A stretch of DNA of 64,000 nt from Anaerorhabdus sp036636695 (GTDB lineage: Bacteria; Bacillota_I; Bacilli_A; Erysipelotrichales; Erysipelotrichaceae): assembly GCF_036636695.1 (NCBI RefSeq), contig NZ_JAVWNW010000010.1. The stretch is one strand, 5' to 3'. The first letter of the stretch is position 1. Each line of letters begins with the position of its first letter. The notes beneath the pieces are model-generated. The model saw nothing but the letters and a program-made list of their open reading frames with translations, made no database searches and had not been told where the DNA came from. Positions 35,906 through 45,299 of this stretch are shown here, piece by piece. A program made the translations under genes and the position numbers.

Positions 35906-36316
35906 ATGAGACTATGGCATAAAGATTTAATACATGTTTTGCCGCGTCAACAATTATTAGCACAGTGGCGTGAATTATGCTCGATATATGCGAAAGAAGA
36001 TAAGCATATCTTGATAAATTTCATTTATGAATATTCACCTAGTCACCTCTACACTTACAGCAATATGGTGATAACTGAGATGGAAAATAGAGGATATAAA
36101 TTGTCAGCAAAGGCTTTGAAAAGATATACTACATATTTTGAAAATAATAAGCTAAGAAAAATTCCATACTCACAATTATTTAAGAATAAAATGAATGATA
36201 GATACTTGATACAATGTTACAACAATCTTCAAGAAAAATACGATTGTGGTGGAATTAATAAAGAGGAATGGGAAAAAATAGAAAATGAATTTAGTAGAAA
36301 ACAAATTAACAGTTAA
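35906..36316 (+). CDS. Pyrimidine dimer DNA glycosylase-like protein
   Basis: This 136-residue protein starts MRLWHKDLIHVLPRQQLLAQWREL, the hallmark of the pyrimidine dimer DNA glycosylase family (PF03013, TIGR02328), including the catalytic-type N-terminal and the LPRQQLL motif. Such enzymes cut UV-damaged DNA. Family members usually have an RWSKR-like or KYSPYKLY stretch; here it is EYSPSHLYTYS. It is about 40 residues longer at the C-terminus than short homologues. It overlaps the acetyltransferase gene by 32 bp. Confidence 0.82.
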   Translation: MRLWHKDLIHVLPRQQLLAQWRELCSIYAKEDKHILINFIYEYSPSHLYTYSNMVITEMENRGYKLSAKALKRYTTYFENNKLRKIPYSQLFKNKMNDRYLIQCYNNLQEKYDCGGINKEEWEKIENEFSRKQINS

Positions 36317-36707
36317 TGTATTGAATGATATAAGAGCGAGTGTTGGTTGGATGAGATTAGATATTAAACAACTACAAGTGTCTTTAGATAATACATTTTA
36401 TGCATTGGAAATAGTAGAAGATAATAAAACTATCGCAACTGGTAGGATTATTGGTGATGGTGCATTTTATTTATCAATCGTTGATGTGATTGTACACTCT
36501 GATTATCAAAACCGAGGTTTGGGAAAATTTGTTGTTAATCATCTTATTGAAAAGGTAAGAGAGAATATGAAAGCTAATGATTATCCTCGTTGTACTATAA
36601 ATATTGTTGCTGCAGCAAACAAAAAAGGTTTCTATGAGAAACTCGGTTTTATTGATATTCAAGAAGAAAATACAGGAACAGGGATGCAACTTTGTCTTGT
36701 TAGATAA
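36285..36707 (+). CDS. GNAT-family acetyltransferase
   Basis: The 140-residue protein has the GNAT core with an acetyl-CoA loop QNRGLGKFVVN (about 76-86), preceded by the ATGRIIGDGAFYLSIVDVIVH strands. A C-terminal YEKLGFI motif (about 118-124) follows. The substrate is unknown. The start lies inside the end of the previous gene, so the two are probably translated from one message. Confidence 0.85.
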   Translation: MNLVENKLTVNVLNDIRASVGWMRLDIKQLQVSLDNTFYALEIVEDNKTIATGRIIGDGAFYLSIVDVIVHSDYQNRGLGKFVVNHLIEKVRENMKANDYPRCTINIVAAANKKGFYEKLGFIDIQEENTGTGMQLCLVR

Positions 36708-36770
36708 AAAGTTGTCATAGTTTTGCCTCTTTTTTAGTCATACTTAAGGACTAACTAAGGAGAGCAGAGT

Positions 36771-36905
36771 ATGGAGGCAATAACTAAAATTATTCAAGTT
36801 AAATTTATAGATAAAAGCAATCAAGAAATATTTTGGGGGATATTTTGGATATTTATTTTCGGCGCAATTCTTTATGTGGTTTTTAAGAACATTAGAAAAC
36901 CATAG
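36771..36905 (+). CDS. Small membrane protein, 44 residues
   Basis: An ATG at 36771, 7 nt after AAGGAGA, opens a 44-codon frame. Residues 20-38 (EIFWGIFWIFIFGAILYVV) form one membrane segment, with a basic tail KNIRKP, so it should insert as a single-pass protein. There is no homologue I recognise. The strong ribosome site and the terminator just downstream support it as a real gene. Confidence 0.55.
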   Translation: MEAITKIIQVKFIDKSNQEIFWGIFWIFIFGAILYVVFKNIRKP

Positions 36906-36938
36906 ATAAAAGATTTTAGTTACTTTCTTAAATTAAAA

Positions 36939-36985
36939 AAAACGGACGTTGTTGATAATTGAATCAAATGTCCGTTTTACTTTAT
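36939..36985. terminator. Bidirectional terminator between convergent genes
   Basis: AAAACGGAC (36939-36947) pairs with GTCCGTTTT (36970-36978). An A-run precedes it and a T-run follows it, so it can stop both the small membrane gene (plus) and the hydrolase gene (minus). Confidence 0.75.
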
Positions 36986-37001
36986 TTTTTAATCAAGTTA
37001 A

Positions 37002-37757
37002 CTATTTTTTCATAAATTTTAATGTTGCATCAATGATATTTTGTTGCTGTTGAATATCTGTAATTGTAGCAGGATTATCTCCATCTTGTGGTTTTGCATT
37101 GTTATATAGAGCCATTTGAGTATGATTTGCTCCTTCAATAAACATGAATTGAGTTGAATCTGGTAAATATTTAGCCTCACTCTTAATTTTGTTAGGCGTT
37201 GCTAAACCATCATTTGTTCCACTAATGCTCAATACATCAAGTGAAGTATCATTTAAACTAAATTCACTTGTAGTATAACTAGCATATAAAATTAATCCAT
37301 CAAATTGATCGACATGTTTTTTTGCGTACATGCATGCTGCTGTACCACCTAATGAGAAACCAGATATATACCAATTTTCAATATTGGGATATGTCTCTAT
37401 AATTTTATCAGCTTTATTAACACCAAGTATTGCTAAATTGAATGGCATTTTTTGGATAATTACTAAATATCCTTGACTTGAAATTTCGGCAGCAGCGAAT
37501 GCGAAGCTGGATGGTTCTACTTTTCCACCAGGGTAATATATTAAAGCTGTGGTAGGTGTTGCATCTGTTGGAGTAAAAACAATTGTATCTTTTGTTTCAG
37601 TTACATGAACTTTTTCGCTAGACACTAATGCTGACTTTGCAAAATCATTAGCAGGTAAATATGTTGTTAAATAATATACCCCATAACCAAATAAGGCGAT
37701 GATAACTGCGAAGACTACAATTAGAATCTTCTTTTTAGTTGTCATTTTCTTTTTCAT
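37002..37757 (-). CDS. Membrane-anchored alpha/beta hydrolase
   Basis: The 251-residue protein has a basic start and one membrane anchor (about 9-32). The rest is an alpha/beta hydrolase with LIYYPGGKVEP as oxyanion region (about 72-82) and nucleophile elbow SGFSLGG (about 129-135). The acid is probably in SGTNDGLA (near 178), and the His in EGANHTQMAL (near 210). The active site probably faces outward. The gene is divergent from the tandem esterase gene, sharing an intergenic region of about 90 bp. Confidence 0.82.
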   Translation of the reverse strand: MKKKMTTKKKILIVVFAVIIALFGYGVYYLTTYLPANDFAKSALVSSEKVHVTETKDTIVFTPTDATPTTALIYYPGGKVEPSSFAFAAAEISSQGYLVIIQKMPFNLAILGVNKADKIIETYPNIENWYISGFSLGGTAACMYAKKHVDQFDGLILYASYTTSEFSLNDTSLDVLSISGTNDGLATPNKIKSEAKYLPDSTQFMFIEGANHTQMALYNNAKPQDGDNPATITDIQQQQNIIDATLKFMKK

Positions 37758-37848
37758 AAAGTATCCTCTCTTTACTATAATTATAAAGTGATTGTGTTAA
37801 AATACAATTTGTATGATTTAAATGTATAATATGAATGAGGTGAACTGA

Positions 37849-40143
37849 ATGGACAAGATTGATTACACAAAAGAAGCAATACAAAAAATGAATCAATTCA
37901 TAAGTCAGGAGTCAATTATGAATGCTCCAGTCATTGTAAAGCCAATTCCAGAAACTAGCGAACCTGGGATTTTAGATCCAAGGTTTTATAAGAAAATAAA
38001 ATCGCTTGCAGCTCTTACTAAATGGGTACCAGATAAATTTTTAAAACTTGGACCACAAAAACAAACAATCGATGTCTTGAAGAAAGCATTCGATTTGAAG
38101 AAAAGTAAGAAAATGACAAATGAAGCTATCCGGGTGGATCAAATATCAATACGTGGTAAAGATAACAACATACTGCCATTGCGTATTTATCATCCATTAA
38201 ATAAGGTAGATAAAGCACCTATTTTGTACTACATTCATGGGGGCGGATTCTTTGCGGGTACCTTGGATGTTTGTGACGAGTTTTTACGTTATATTGCAAG
38301 TGAATTTGATATTTTAATATTTTCAGTTGATTATCGTTTAGCTCCTGTGAATCCGTATCCAAAATGTTATGAGGATTGTTATGAAGGCTTTAAATGGGTA
38401 AGTGATCATGCCGATTACTATCAAGGTGATGTAGATTATATTTTTGTATCAGGAGATAGTGCGGGTGGAAATCTAGCACACTATTGCACAGTCAAAGATA
38501 TCGAAGAAAAGAAGTATAGAATTAAAGGACAATGTTTGTTATATCCAACGTTAAACTTAGCTCTTGTTGAAGATGAAAATGTAACTTGGGATATTGGTAA
38601 ATATGAGATAAGTGATAAACAAAAAGATGCAATTCAACTCTCGATTCAAATGATAAAAAATGGTGGGGTTGATATCATGAATGGTGTTCTTCAAACCGAT
38701 ACTAAAAATCATTATTTAACACCGTATCTTTATGATGGCCATGAATTACCGCCAACACTCTTTAGCGTAGGCGAATTTGATTATTTAAGGGTTGAAACAC
38801 TAGCGTATGCGTCAAAGTTATATAACAGTGGAGTACCTGTAGAAACGATTCTTTATAAAGGGATGGGACATGGATTTGGAGATTATCTAGGATATTTTCC
38901 ACAAAGTGAAGATATTGCAATAGAAGTTGGACAATTCATTTTGAAATATGCCCATCGTATTCCTAAGCAAGAAAGAAAGATTCTTTCAAAAGAACAAAAA
39001 GAAGCACTTTTGAAAGTTAGTGAAGAAAACCAAGAAAAACGAAAATATAGTAAAAATCTTTTAACTATTATGAATGATACAAGCTATGTAGATTTTGTTG
39101 ATGGAAACATGGTTGTAGTTAAACCTATTCCTGATAACAAGTATATCGAAAAGATACAGAAACGTCTTAGTGGTGAATTAAAAGCACAAGATATCATGAT
39201 TAATCTTGCTGTTGAATTCTTTATGCATCTAAATATATCAGAAAAAACCATTGATGAAATTAGAAAAGGATTTAATGAAGTGAAGAGCATGCAAATTGCA
39301 TCTCAAGCAATTGAAGTAGAAGAAATTTTTATCAAAGGCATAGATATGAATGATATTCCAATGAAGATTTACTATCCACCAGTAAATAATAAAAAGTTAC
39401 CAGTATATTATTTTATACATGGTGGGGCATTCTTTGCAGGTTCTCCTAATGTAGTTGAACAATTTGTAAAGCTCGTTGTTGAAAAAGCAAATGTAATTGC
39501 ATTTTCTATTGATTATCGCTTAGCTCCAGAATTTCCATATCCAAAAGGCCATGAAGATTGCTACAGTGGTTTAAAGTGGATTTATAATCATGTCGATGAA
39601 TATGGTGGTGACAAACAAAAAATCTTTGTTTCGGGAGATAGTGCAGGTGGTAACCTAGCACAATACTGTACAACAAAATCATTAGAGGATCAATTAATTC
39701 CACTTAAAGGGCAAATGTTGTTTTATCCAACGGTTAATCTAGCAGAAATTGATGACAGCCATATTATTTGGGAAGTTGATAATTATAGTGTTGATGATAA
39801 AGTACATGAAAAAGATATTAAGTCTTCGCTCTATTCATTTAAAAAGGGCATTAATGAATTTATGATTAAAGCACTTGATTGTAATCCAAATCAAATTTAT
39901 CTATCTCCATATCTAATGGAGAGAAAAGATTTACCACCAACTTTATTAGCGGTAGGTGAGTATGATTTTTTAAGAATTGAGTGCTTAGCTTATGCTGCAA
40001 AGCTACATGAATTGGGAATCGAAACAAAGACGTTATTCTACAAAGGAATGACACATGGTTTTATTGATTCAGTAGGTAACTACCCTCAAGGGGAAGATTT
40101 AGCGATAGAAGTAGCTAATTTTATAAAGGGCCATTGCAAATAA
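37849..40143 (+). CDS. Tandem two-domain HSL-type alpha/beta hydrolase
   Basis: The 764-residue protein is two full hormone-sensitive-lipase-type esterases in one chain. Domain 1 (about 1-370) has HGGGF (130-134) and GDSAGG (202-207, S204). Domain 2 (about 385-764) has HGGAF (524-528) and GDSAGG (596-601, S598). Each ends with the FDYLR/YDFLR acid motif and a GMGHGF/GMTHGF histidine. Each also carries its own helical cap start with VKPIP, so it looks like an internal duplication. Both active sites look intact. The substrate may be a short-chain or carboxylic ester; no signal peptide is seen. Confidence 0.88.
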   Translation: MDKIDYTKEAIQKMNQFISQESIMNAPVIVKPIPETSEPGILDPRFYKKIKSLAALTKWVPDKFLKLGPQKQTIDVLKKAFDLKKSKKMTNEAIRVDQISIRGKDNNILPLRIYHPLNKVDKAPILYYIHGGGFFAGTLDVCDEFLRYIASEFDILIFSVDYRLAPVNPYPKCYEDCYEGFKWVSDHADYYQGDVDYIFVSGDSAGGNLAHYCTVKDIEEKKYRIKGQCLLYPTLNLALVEDENVTWDIGKYEISDKQKDAIQLSIQMIKNGGVDIMNGVLQTDTKNHYLTPYLYDGHELPPTLFSVGEFDYLRVETLAYASKLYNSGVPVETILYKGMGHGFGDYLGYFPQSEDIAIEVGQFILKYAHRIPKQERKILSKEQKEALLKVSEENQEKRKYSKNLLTIMNDTSYVDFVDGNMVVVKPIPDNKYIEKIQKRLSGELKAQDIMINLAVEFFMHLNISEKTIDEIRKGFNEVKSMQIASQAIEVEEIFIKGIDMNDIPMKIYYPPVNNKKLPVYYFIHGGAFFAGSPNVVEQFVKLVVEKANVIAFSIDYRLAPEFPYPKGHEDCYSGLKWIYNHVDEYGGDKQKIFVSGDSAGGNLAQYCTTKSLEDQLIPLKGQMLFYPTVNLAEIDDSHIIWEVDNYSVDDKVHEKDIKSSLYSFKKGINEFMIKALDCNPNQIYLSPYLMERKDLPPTLLAVGEYDFLRIECLAYAAKLHELGIETKTLFYKGMTHGFIDSVGNYPQGEDLAIEVANFIKGHCK

Positions 40144-40144
40144 A

Positions 40145-40181
40145 AAAAAGTTCATTTTCCATTAGGAGAATGAACTTTTAT
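40145..40181. terminator. Bidirectional terminator between convergent genes
   Basis: AAAAGTTCATTTTCC (about 40146-40160) pairs with GGAGAATGAACTTTT (40165-40179). It serves the tandem esterase (plus) and the amide hydrolase (minus). Confidence 0.82.
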
Positions 40182-40183
40182 AT

Positions 40184-41251
40184 TTAATCAAATAATGAAT
40201 ATGAATATACTTTATCAAATTTACCTGCAACAACAACATCTAATGTTTTCTTTGTATTGTTATAAACAACAGACCATTGAGTTGCAGTAATTTCACCATC
40301 TTCACTTACTTTATTTTGACTTACTGCTTCAAGAAGAGACATAGCTTCAACTTCAGTTAATGTTTCATTTTTTTCTGTTAATGTATCAATTAAAATTTCA
40401 TAACGATCTTGACCTTTACCAAAATTATATTTTTCTTCACTAATAAGGAAGTTAGTAAGTGCTTGAATTTCACCTTCATTTTTACGAATAACATTGATTT
40501 TATTATCAATATATTCAATAACAGCACTGTTACCTTCTGCATCAGCAATTTGGAAGTGATATGATGCATTAGCTGAAGCATGCATATCTAAGTTTTCAAA
40601 AATTGTAATTGCTTCATCTACATTTGCAGCTTTATCCAAAACTAAACGCATTGCAGAAGTAGTAGTCAAATCAACTTTCTCTGTATTTTGATCAGTAGGT
40701 GTATCTTTAATTAATAGAACTCCAATGCTAAGACCTTTTTCATTCATTCCATCCATCATTACATAAGGAGCAGCAAGTGAAGTTAAACCACTAAAGAATG
40801 AATCTGGACCTTTTTCAAGTGTATATCCTAGAACACTAATATTAGCAATTGCAATCGATTGATATCCATTTTCAGGTTTTGTTCGTACAATCATTCCTGG
40901 AATTGGATCTAAATCGTAATTTCTGCCAAAAATCCAATCGCCTTCTGGAGTCTTTGCTTGGAAGGTACTACATCCAAAATCAGGGATTGTGATGTTTACA
41001 GGCAAACCTTTCATAAGTGTTTTAACAACATATTGAACTAGTTCACCATCATTTTTGGCACCACCACTTTCAACTAAACCATCTAAACCATAATCAGAAG
41101 TTACATTGATTTCATAAAAACCATAATCATCAATTTTTTTTATGGAATTAATTGTAGAAATTTCTTTGTTAAATAATGCATAGAATCCAATACTTAGTAC
41201 AAGTAAAGCAACAACGATGGTAATTAATACTCTTTTCAAAACTTTATTCAT
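40184..41251 (-). CDS. Linear amide C-N hydrolase (choloylglycine hydrolase family)
   Basis: This 355-residue protein has an N-terminal membrane anchor (about 8-27) and an Ntn-hydrolase domain of the penicillin V acylase/bile salt hydrolase family. The candidate catalytic cysteine is C94 in DFGCSTFQAK, followed by FGRNYDLDP, as in the family. In bile salt hydrolases the Cys is the N-terminal residue after processing; here it would be exposed only if the anchor region is removed, so maturation or altered chemistry is likely. It shares a transcript with the S33-type hydrolase 17 bp upstream of it. Confidence 0.8.
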   Translation of the reverse strand: MNKVLKRVLITIVVALLVLSIGFYALFNKEISTINSIKKIDDYGFYEINVTSDYGLDGLVESGGAKNDGELVQYVVKTLMKGLPVNITIPDFGCSTFQAKTPEGDWIFGRNYDLDPIPGMIVRTKPENGYQSIAIANISVLGYTLEKGPDSFFSGLTSLAAPYVMMDGMNEKGLSIGVLLIKDTPTDQNTEKVDLTTTSAMRLVLDKAANVDEAITIFENLDMHASANASYHFQIADAEGNSAVIEYIDNKINVIRKNEGEIQALTNFLISEEKYNFGKGQDRYEILIDTLTEKNETLTEVEAMSLLEAVSQNKVSEDGEITATQWSVVYNNTKKTLDVVVAGKFDKVYSYSLFD

Positions 41252-41268
41252 ATTCGTCTCCTTATTAT

Positions 41269-42216
41269 CTAGCGATAATTATCTATGAAATTAAATACTG
41301 TTTTATAGTATAATTCTGGGTTTACATCAGCACTTTCTCCATGATCAGCACCAGGAATGATTAATAATTCTTTTTCACCAGTATAGCTATCATAAAGTTC
41401 TTGACCCATCCATGTAGGTACATAATCATCACTTCCTCCATGAATGAATAAGATAGGAAGTGTTGCGGATTTCAAGGCTTTTATTGGACTAGCGTTTGAA
41501 AAATTATAGCCTGCTCTAAATTGCCCAATAATCTCAGCGGCGGGTAAGAAAGGGAATGCGGGTAATCCAAAACGTTCTTTTAATTGATTTTCAAACATTT
41601 CATAAGTTGAAGTGTATCCACAGTCTTCAATGATTGCTAGAACATTACTAGGTAACTGTTGTCCGGCTGCCTGCATAATTGTAGCTGCTCCCATAGACTC
41701 TCCATAAAGAAAGATTTTTGAATTAGGATATTTGAGATTAATTTCATTAATCCAATCGATAACGTCATCTTTTTCTAAATATCCCATTCCTAGATAATTA
41801 CCTTCACTATTGCCGCGACCACGTTGATCAGGGGTAATAACAGTATATCCTTCTTCTACAAATGGTTTAATCGCAGGAGCTATGTCACGATGGTCAACAG
41901 TATAACCGTGAATTGCAAGAATAATGACATCACTTTCCATTTTTGTTGGATAAACTTCTGCCCAAAGCTTTAACCCATCTTTATTTGTAATGATCCATTC
42001 TTCAGTAGAAATTGTTGGATACCAAACATCATATTCACTTTGCGCTACTGTATCTTGCTTGCCTGTGTATTCCTCACTCATGGAACCTAAGTTACCATGT
42101 TCATCTACTGCGAGGGCATAATCCACGAGATAATTGCCTGCAAAGCCTATCACACATAATATTGAAAATAAGATGATAGATAGTAGTACAATAAAAAACT
42201 TTCTCTCCTTAAACAT
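41269..42216 (-). CDS. Alpha/beta hydrolase, S33/serine aminopeptidase-like
   Basis: The 315-residue protein has an N-terminal hydrophobic segment (about 6-28) that may be a signal anchor. The hydrolase core has AIHGYTVDHRD (about 101-111), the DQRGRGNSEG stretch, nucleophile elbow GESMG (about 171-175), acid GGSDDYVP (about 264-271), and His in PGADHGES (about 289). This pattern is common in surface esterases of Bacillota. It is the first gene of a minus-strand pair. Confidence 0.85.
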   Translation of the reverse strand: MFKERKFFIVLLSIILFSILCVIGFAGNYLVDYALAVDEHGNLGSMSEEYTGKQDTVAQSEYDVWYPTISTEEWIITNKDGLKLWAEVYPTKMESDVIILAIHGYTVDHRDIAPAIKPFVEEGYTVITPDQRGRGNSEGNYLGMGYLEKDDVIDWINEINLKYPNSKIFLYGESMGAATIMQAAGQQLPSNVLAIIEDCGYTSTYEMFENQLKERFGLPAFPFLPAAEIIGQFRAGYNFSNASPIKALKSATLPILFIHGGSDDYVPTWMGQELYDSYTGEKELLIIPGADHGESADVNPELYYKTVFNFIDNYR

Positions 42217-42277
42217 ATAACCTCCTGATTAACTCAAGATAAAATTATAATGTTTACGATAAAGAAAGTCAATAAAG

Positions 42278-43243
42278 TTAACGTTCGTAAATACAATCGT
42301 AATATTTCATCGGGCTGAGAACAGATAGCCCAGTTTCAAAGGATTGATTGTTGATGATGGCTAATAAAGTGTCGAGTTCTGTATCTCCTTTAAGATAATT
42401 AAAGAATTCTGCACATACTTCTTGTCCTAATAGAATAGCTTGATTAAATAGTTCCACAAAGGACTTGTTGCTCGGTTTATTTGTACAAGGATGATGCCAA
42501 GTACGCTTTTCTTGATTGAGAATATCTAGTTTGTCGATATCCATAGGCATAATCATTGAAGTAAATATATAGGGTTTATGTAGTACTTTTGATTCAACTT
42601 GATAAAGAAATTTCTTACGATAGCCATGAGGGTCGAATAATACTTTTTGGATATTATAGAAATGTTTTAAGCATGTTTCTATACATTTTGAATCAATAGT
42701 ATAACCATAAACATGTTTAACAGGCTCAGAGTAGATTTCATAAATAGCTTTCACAGTATCTGAATCATATTTTAATAATTTGTAACCAGGGTAATCTTTC
42801 CCGGATTGGCCACGAATCAATTGAAGCATTAGGTAATCTAAGTGGGATTCAAAACGACGATGATAAAGGGATGAATCTCCTCCTTTATCTGATTCAGTTT
42901 GATTGAAAATATAAGGATGTGCTTCTTTATCCAATGCCCAATGGCATAATAAGCCGGCTACGTAACTAATTTTCTCTTGGGATTGATGATCTTTTACAGT
43001 TTCAAATACTTCTTTAAAAAACTCATGAATATGATGACTATGAATTTCATTTCCAATCTTTGCAATTTTTTTTGCTTCATTTTGATCCAACCAAGGCCAG
43101 GCATTATAATAAAAAAATAAATCAGGACCGCTTGTCCCAATTGAGAACTCCTCTATATTAGCTTGTATAATGGTAGAAAGTTTTTGCGGCAGTGCTCGAC
43201 AAACCTCTTTACCAAATAATTCGTGTGTTATTAAACTAGGCAT
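42278..43243 (-). CDS. Zinc-dependent phospholipase C family protein
   Basis: This 321-residue protein matches the zinc-dependent phospholipase C-type family (PF00882): MPSLITHELFG at the start, GTSGPDLFFYYN (about 37-48), HSHHIHEFF (about 70-78), AGLLCHWALDKEAHPYI (about 101-117) and FESHLDYLML (about 136). Together these histidines and aspartates could bind zinc ions. There is no signal peptide, so it acts in the cytoplasm, unlike classical phospholipase C toxins. The substrate is unknown. Confidence 0.8.
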   Translation of the reverse strand: MPSLITHELFGKEVCRALPQKLSTIIQANIEEFSIGTSGPDLFFYYNAWPWLDQNEAKKIAKIGNEIHSHHIHEFFKEVFETVKDHQSQEKISYVAGLLCHWALDKEAHPYIFNQTESDKGGDSSLYHRRFESHLDYLMLQLIRGQSGKDYPGYKLLKYDSDTVKAIYEIYSEPVKHVYGYTIDSKCIETCLKHFYNIQKVLFDPHGYRKKFLYQVESKVLHKPYIFTSMIMPMDIDKLDILNQEKRTWHHPCTNKPSNKSFVELFNQAILLGQEVCAEFFNYLKGDTELDTLLAIINNQSFETGLSVLSPMKYYDCIYER

Positions 43244-43365
43244 AAATCTACCTCCATGAATTAATTATATCAAATATTCGAGTTTATCACCTACATTTCA
43301 CAATAATTTAACTTTCATTTTTAATAACTATGTTAGAATATATCTAATAACTAAGGGGGTTCTAC

Positions 43366-44676
43366 ATGAAGTTATCGAAAACGGAGAAGAGTTGGATTTT
43401 GTATGATGTTGCGAATAGTGCATTCACATTAATCCTAACAGCAACAATCCCAGTTTTCTTTAGAGGGTTAGTTGACAGTGCAGGTATTGAGGCTGTATGT
43501 AATTCATGGATAGTGCAATTTCTATTTAGCGGGAATGCAACAGCGGCATTGGCTGGAGATTTACAAGCGTTTGAAGCTTTGAAAACAAGCTTATTTGGAT
43601 TAACCACAACAATTGCAGTATTAATCGTGGCATTAAGTGCACCGATGATAGGCGCAATTGCGGACTACAAGGGAATGAAAAAGAAATTATTCACGGTTTG
43701 TTTAATCATCGGTGTATTCGCATGTTTGATGTTAGGTGTTACACAAAACTGGTTAGGCTACCTTGGACTAATCATTATTGCACGTATTGGCTATTCAAGT
43801 TGTAATATTTTCTATGATTCAATGTTAGTAGATGTTTCAACGGATGATCGTATGGATACTATTTCATCGTTTGGATATGCATGGGGATATCTTGGAAGTT
43901 GTATTCCTTTTGTTATTGGAATTTATTTGATTTTGGCATTACCATTTGGATTAACAATCGGTTCTGCAACACAAATATCATTTTTAATAACTGCAATTTG
44001 GTGGGCACTTTGTTCAATACCATTATTGAAAAATGTAAAACAAGTTCATTATTTAGATAATCATAATCATCAAATCAAAGAATCATTTGTACGTATTGGT
44101 GAAACTTTGAAAAAGATTGCTAGTGACAAAAAAATGTTGTATTACATTATTGCTTATTTTTGCTATATTGATGGTGTTTATACAATCATCTCAATGGCAA
44201 CAACGTACGGAGCAGAGGTAGGTATAGGCACAAATGACATGATTATTGCTCTTTTGGTTACTCAAATAGTAGCGTTCCCATTTGCAATTTTGTCTGGATA
44301 TTTAGCTAAGAAATTCAAAACAATTGATATTTTAAAGGCCTATATCATAGTTTATATCTTCATTTGTATTTATGGTTTCCAACTTGATCAAACTTATGAA
44401 TTTTGGGTATTATGCGTAGCTGTGGGTATAGCACAGGGTGGTATTCAAGCATTATCTCGTGCATATTTTGGAAAAATTGTTCCTAAGAAAGAATCAAATG
44501 AATATTTTGGATTTTTTGATATTTTTGGAAAATTCGCTGATTTTTTAGGACCACTTATAATCACAGTATGTGCTGCAACATTTGGTCAAAGTAAATATGG
44601 AATTTTGGCTTTAGTCATACTCTTTATCGTTGGATACTTCTTCCTAAATAAAGTATCTAAACTCGACAAAGAGTAG
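43366..44676 (+). CDS. MFS transporter, UMF1/Atg22-like
   Basis: This 436-residue transporter has about 12 helices and the N-terminal signature WILYDVANSAFTLIL (about 10-24) of the UMF1 (vacuole effluxer Atg22-like) family. The conserved FYDSMLVDVSTDDRMDTISSFGYAWGYLGS-type region lies around 145-185. In yeast the family exports amino acids from the vacuole; bacterial substrates are unclear. The ATG follows AGGGGG. A terminator follows. Confidence 0.87.
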   Translation: MKLSKTEKSWILYDVANSAFTLILTATIPVFFRGLVDSAGIEAVCNSWIVQFLFSGNATAALAGDLQAFEALKTSLFGLTTTIAVLIVALSAPMIGAIADYKGMKKKLFTVCLIIGVFACLMLGVTQNWLGYLGLIIIARIGYSSCNIFYDSMLVDVSTDDRMDTISSFGYAWGYLGSCIPFVIGIYLILALPFGLTIGSATQISFLITAIWWALCSIPLLKNVKQVHYLDNHNHQIKESFVRIGETLKKIASDKKMLYYIIAYFCYIDGVYTIISMATTYGAEVGIGTNDMIIALLVTQIVAFPFAILSGYLAKKFKTIDILKAYIIVYIFICIYGFQLDQTYEFWVLCVAVGIAQGGIQALSRAYFGKIVPKKESNEYFGFFDIFGKFADFLGPLIITVCAATFGQSKYGILALVILFIVGYFFLNKVSKLDKE

Positions 44677-44711
44677 AAAACAAAAACTAAGTAGTAGAAA
44701 AACTTCAATTT

Positions 44712-44758
44712 AAAAAACACATTAAGCTTGTATGTAACATACAAAAAATGTGTTTTTT
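44712..44758. terminator. Bidirectional terminator
   Basis: AAAAAACACATT (44712-44723) pairs with AATGTGTTTTTT (44747-44758). It separates the UMF1 gene (plus) from mscL (minus). Confidence 0.82.
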
Positions 44759-44810
44759 ATTTTCATAAAAATAGTATTGATTAAGATGATATAAGTACTA
44801 TACTAATAAT

Positions 44811-45185
44811 TTATTTTTTTAAGGCATCACGTATTTCTGTTAATAATTTAATTTCATCACTAGGTTCTGAAACTACTTCTATTTGTTGTGGTTGTTTTTT
44901 CATTTTATTCATAACTTTGATTACAACAAATAAAATGAATGCCATAATAACAAAATTCATAACAGCGGTAATAAATGAACCATAATTAATAGTAATAGAA
45001 CCGATAGTGATGCTTAGTGCATTAAGTGAATCACTCATAAATAAACCTATCACTGGTGAAATAATATCATTAATAAAGGAGTCAATGATTGATTTAAAAG
45101 CTGCTCCAATCATAACACCAACTGCCATATCAACAACATTACCACGCATAGCAAATTCTTTGAATTCATTAAAAAATTTTTTCAT
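44811..45185 (-). CDS. mscL: Large-conductance mechanosensitive channel
   Basis: MscL opens under membrane tension to release solutes on osmotic downshock. The 124-residue protein has the usual amphipathic start (MKKFFNEFKEFAMRGNVVDMAVGVMIGAAF), first helix about 15-44, second about 70-97, and a cytoplasmic helix at the end (about 105-124). Length is normal. It faces away from the T-box controlled transporter. Confidence 0.95.
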   Translation of the reverse strand: MKKFFNEFKEFAMRGNVVDMAVGVMIGAAFKSIIDSFINDIISPVIGLFMSDSLNALSITIGSITINYGSFITAVMNFVIMAFILFVVIKVMNKMKKQPQQIEVVSEPSDEIKLLTEIRDALKK

Positions 45186-45256
45186 AATTATATACCTCTC
45201 TTTGTTATTATAAAGTGTGAGAATAGTAATTTCAAATCAACAAAGCAATTGGACTA

Positions 45257-45285
45257 TTGACATCTTACCAAAATAAGAGTATATT
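45257..45285 (+). promoter_or_regulatory. Promoter of the TrpXYZ-type operon
   Basis: TTGACA (45257-45262) and TATATT (45280-45285) are separated by 17 nt. It drives the T-box leader and the ABC transporter genes. Confidence 0.8.
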
Positions 45286-45299
45286 CTCATTAAACCAGT

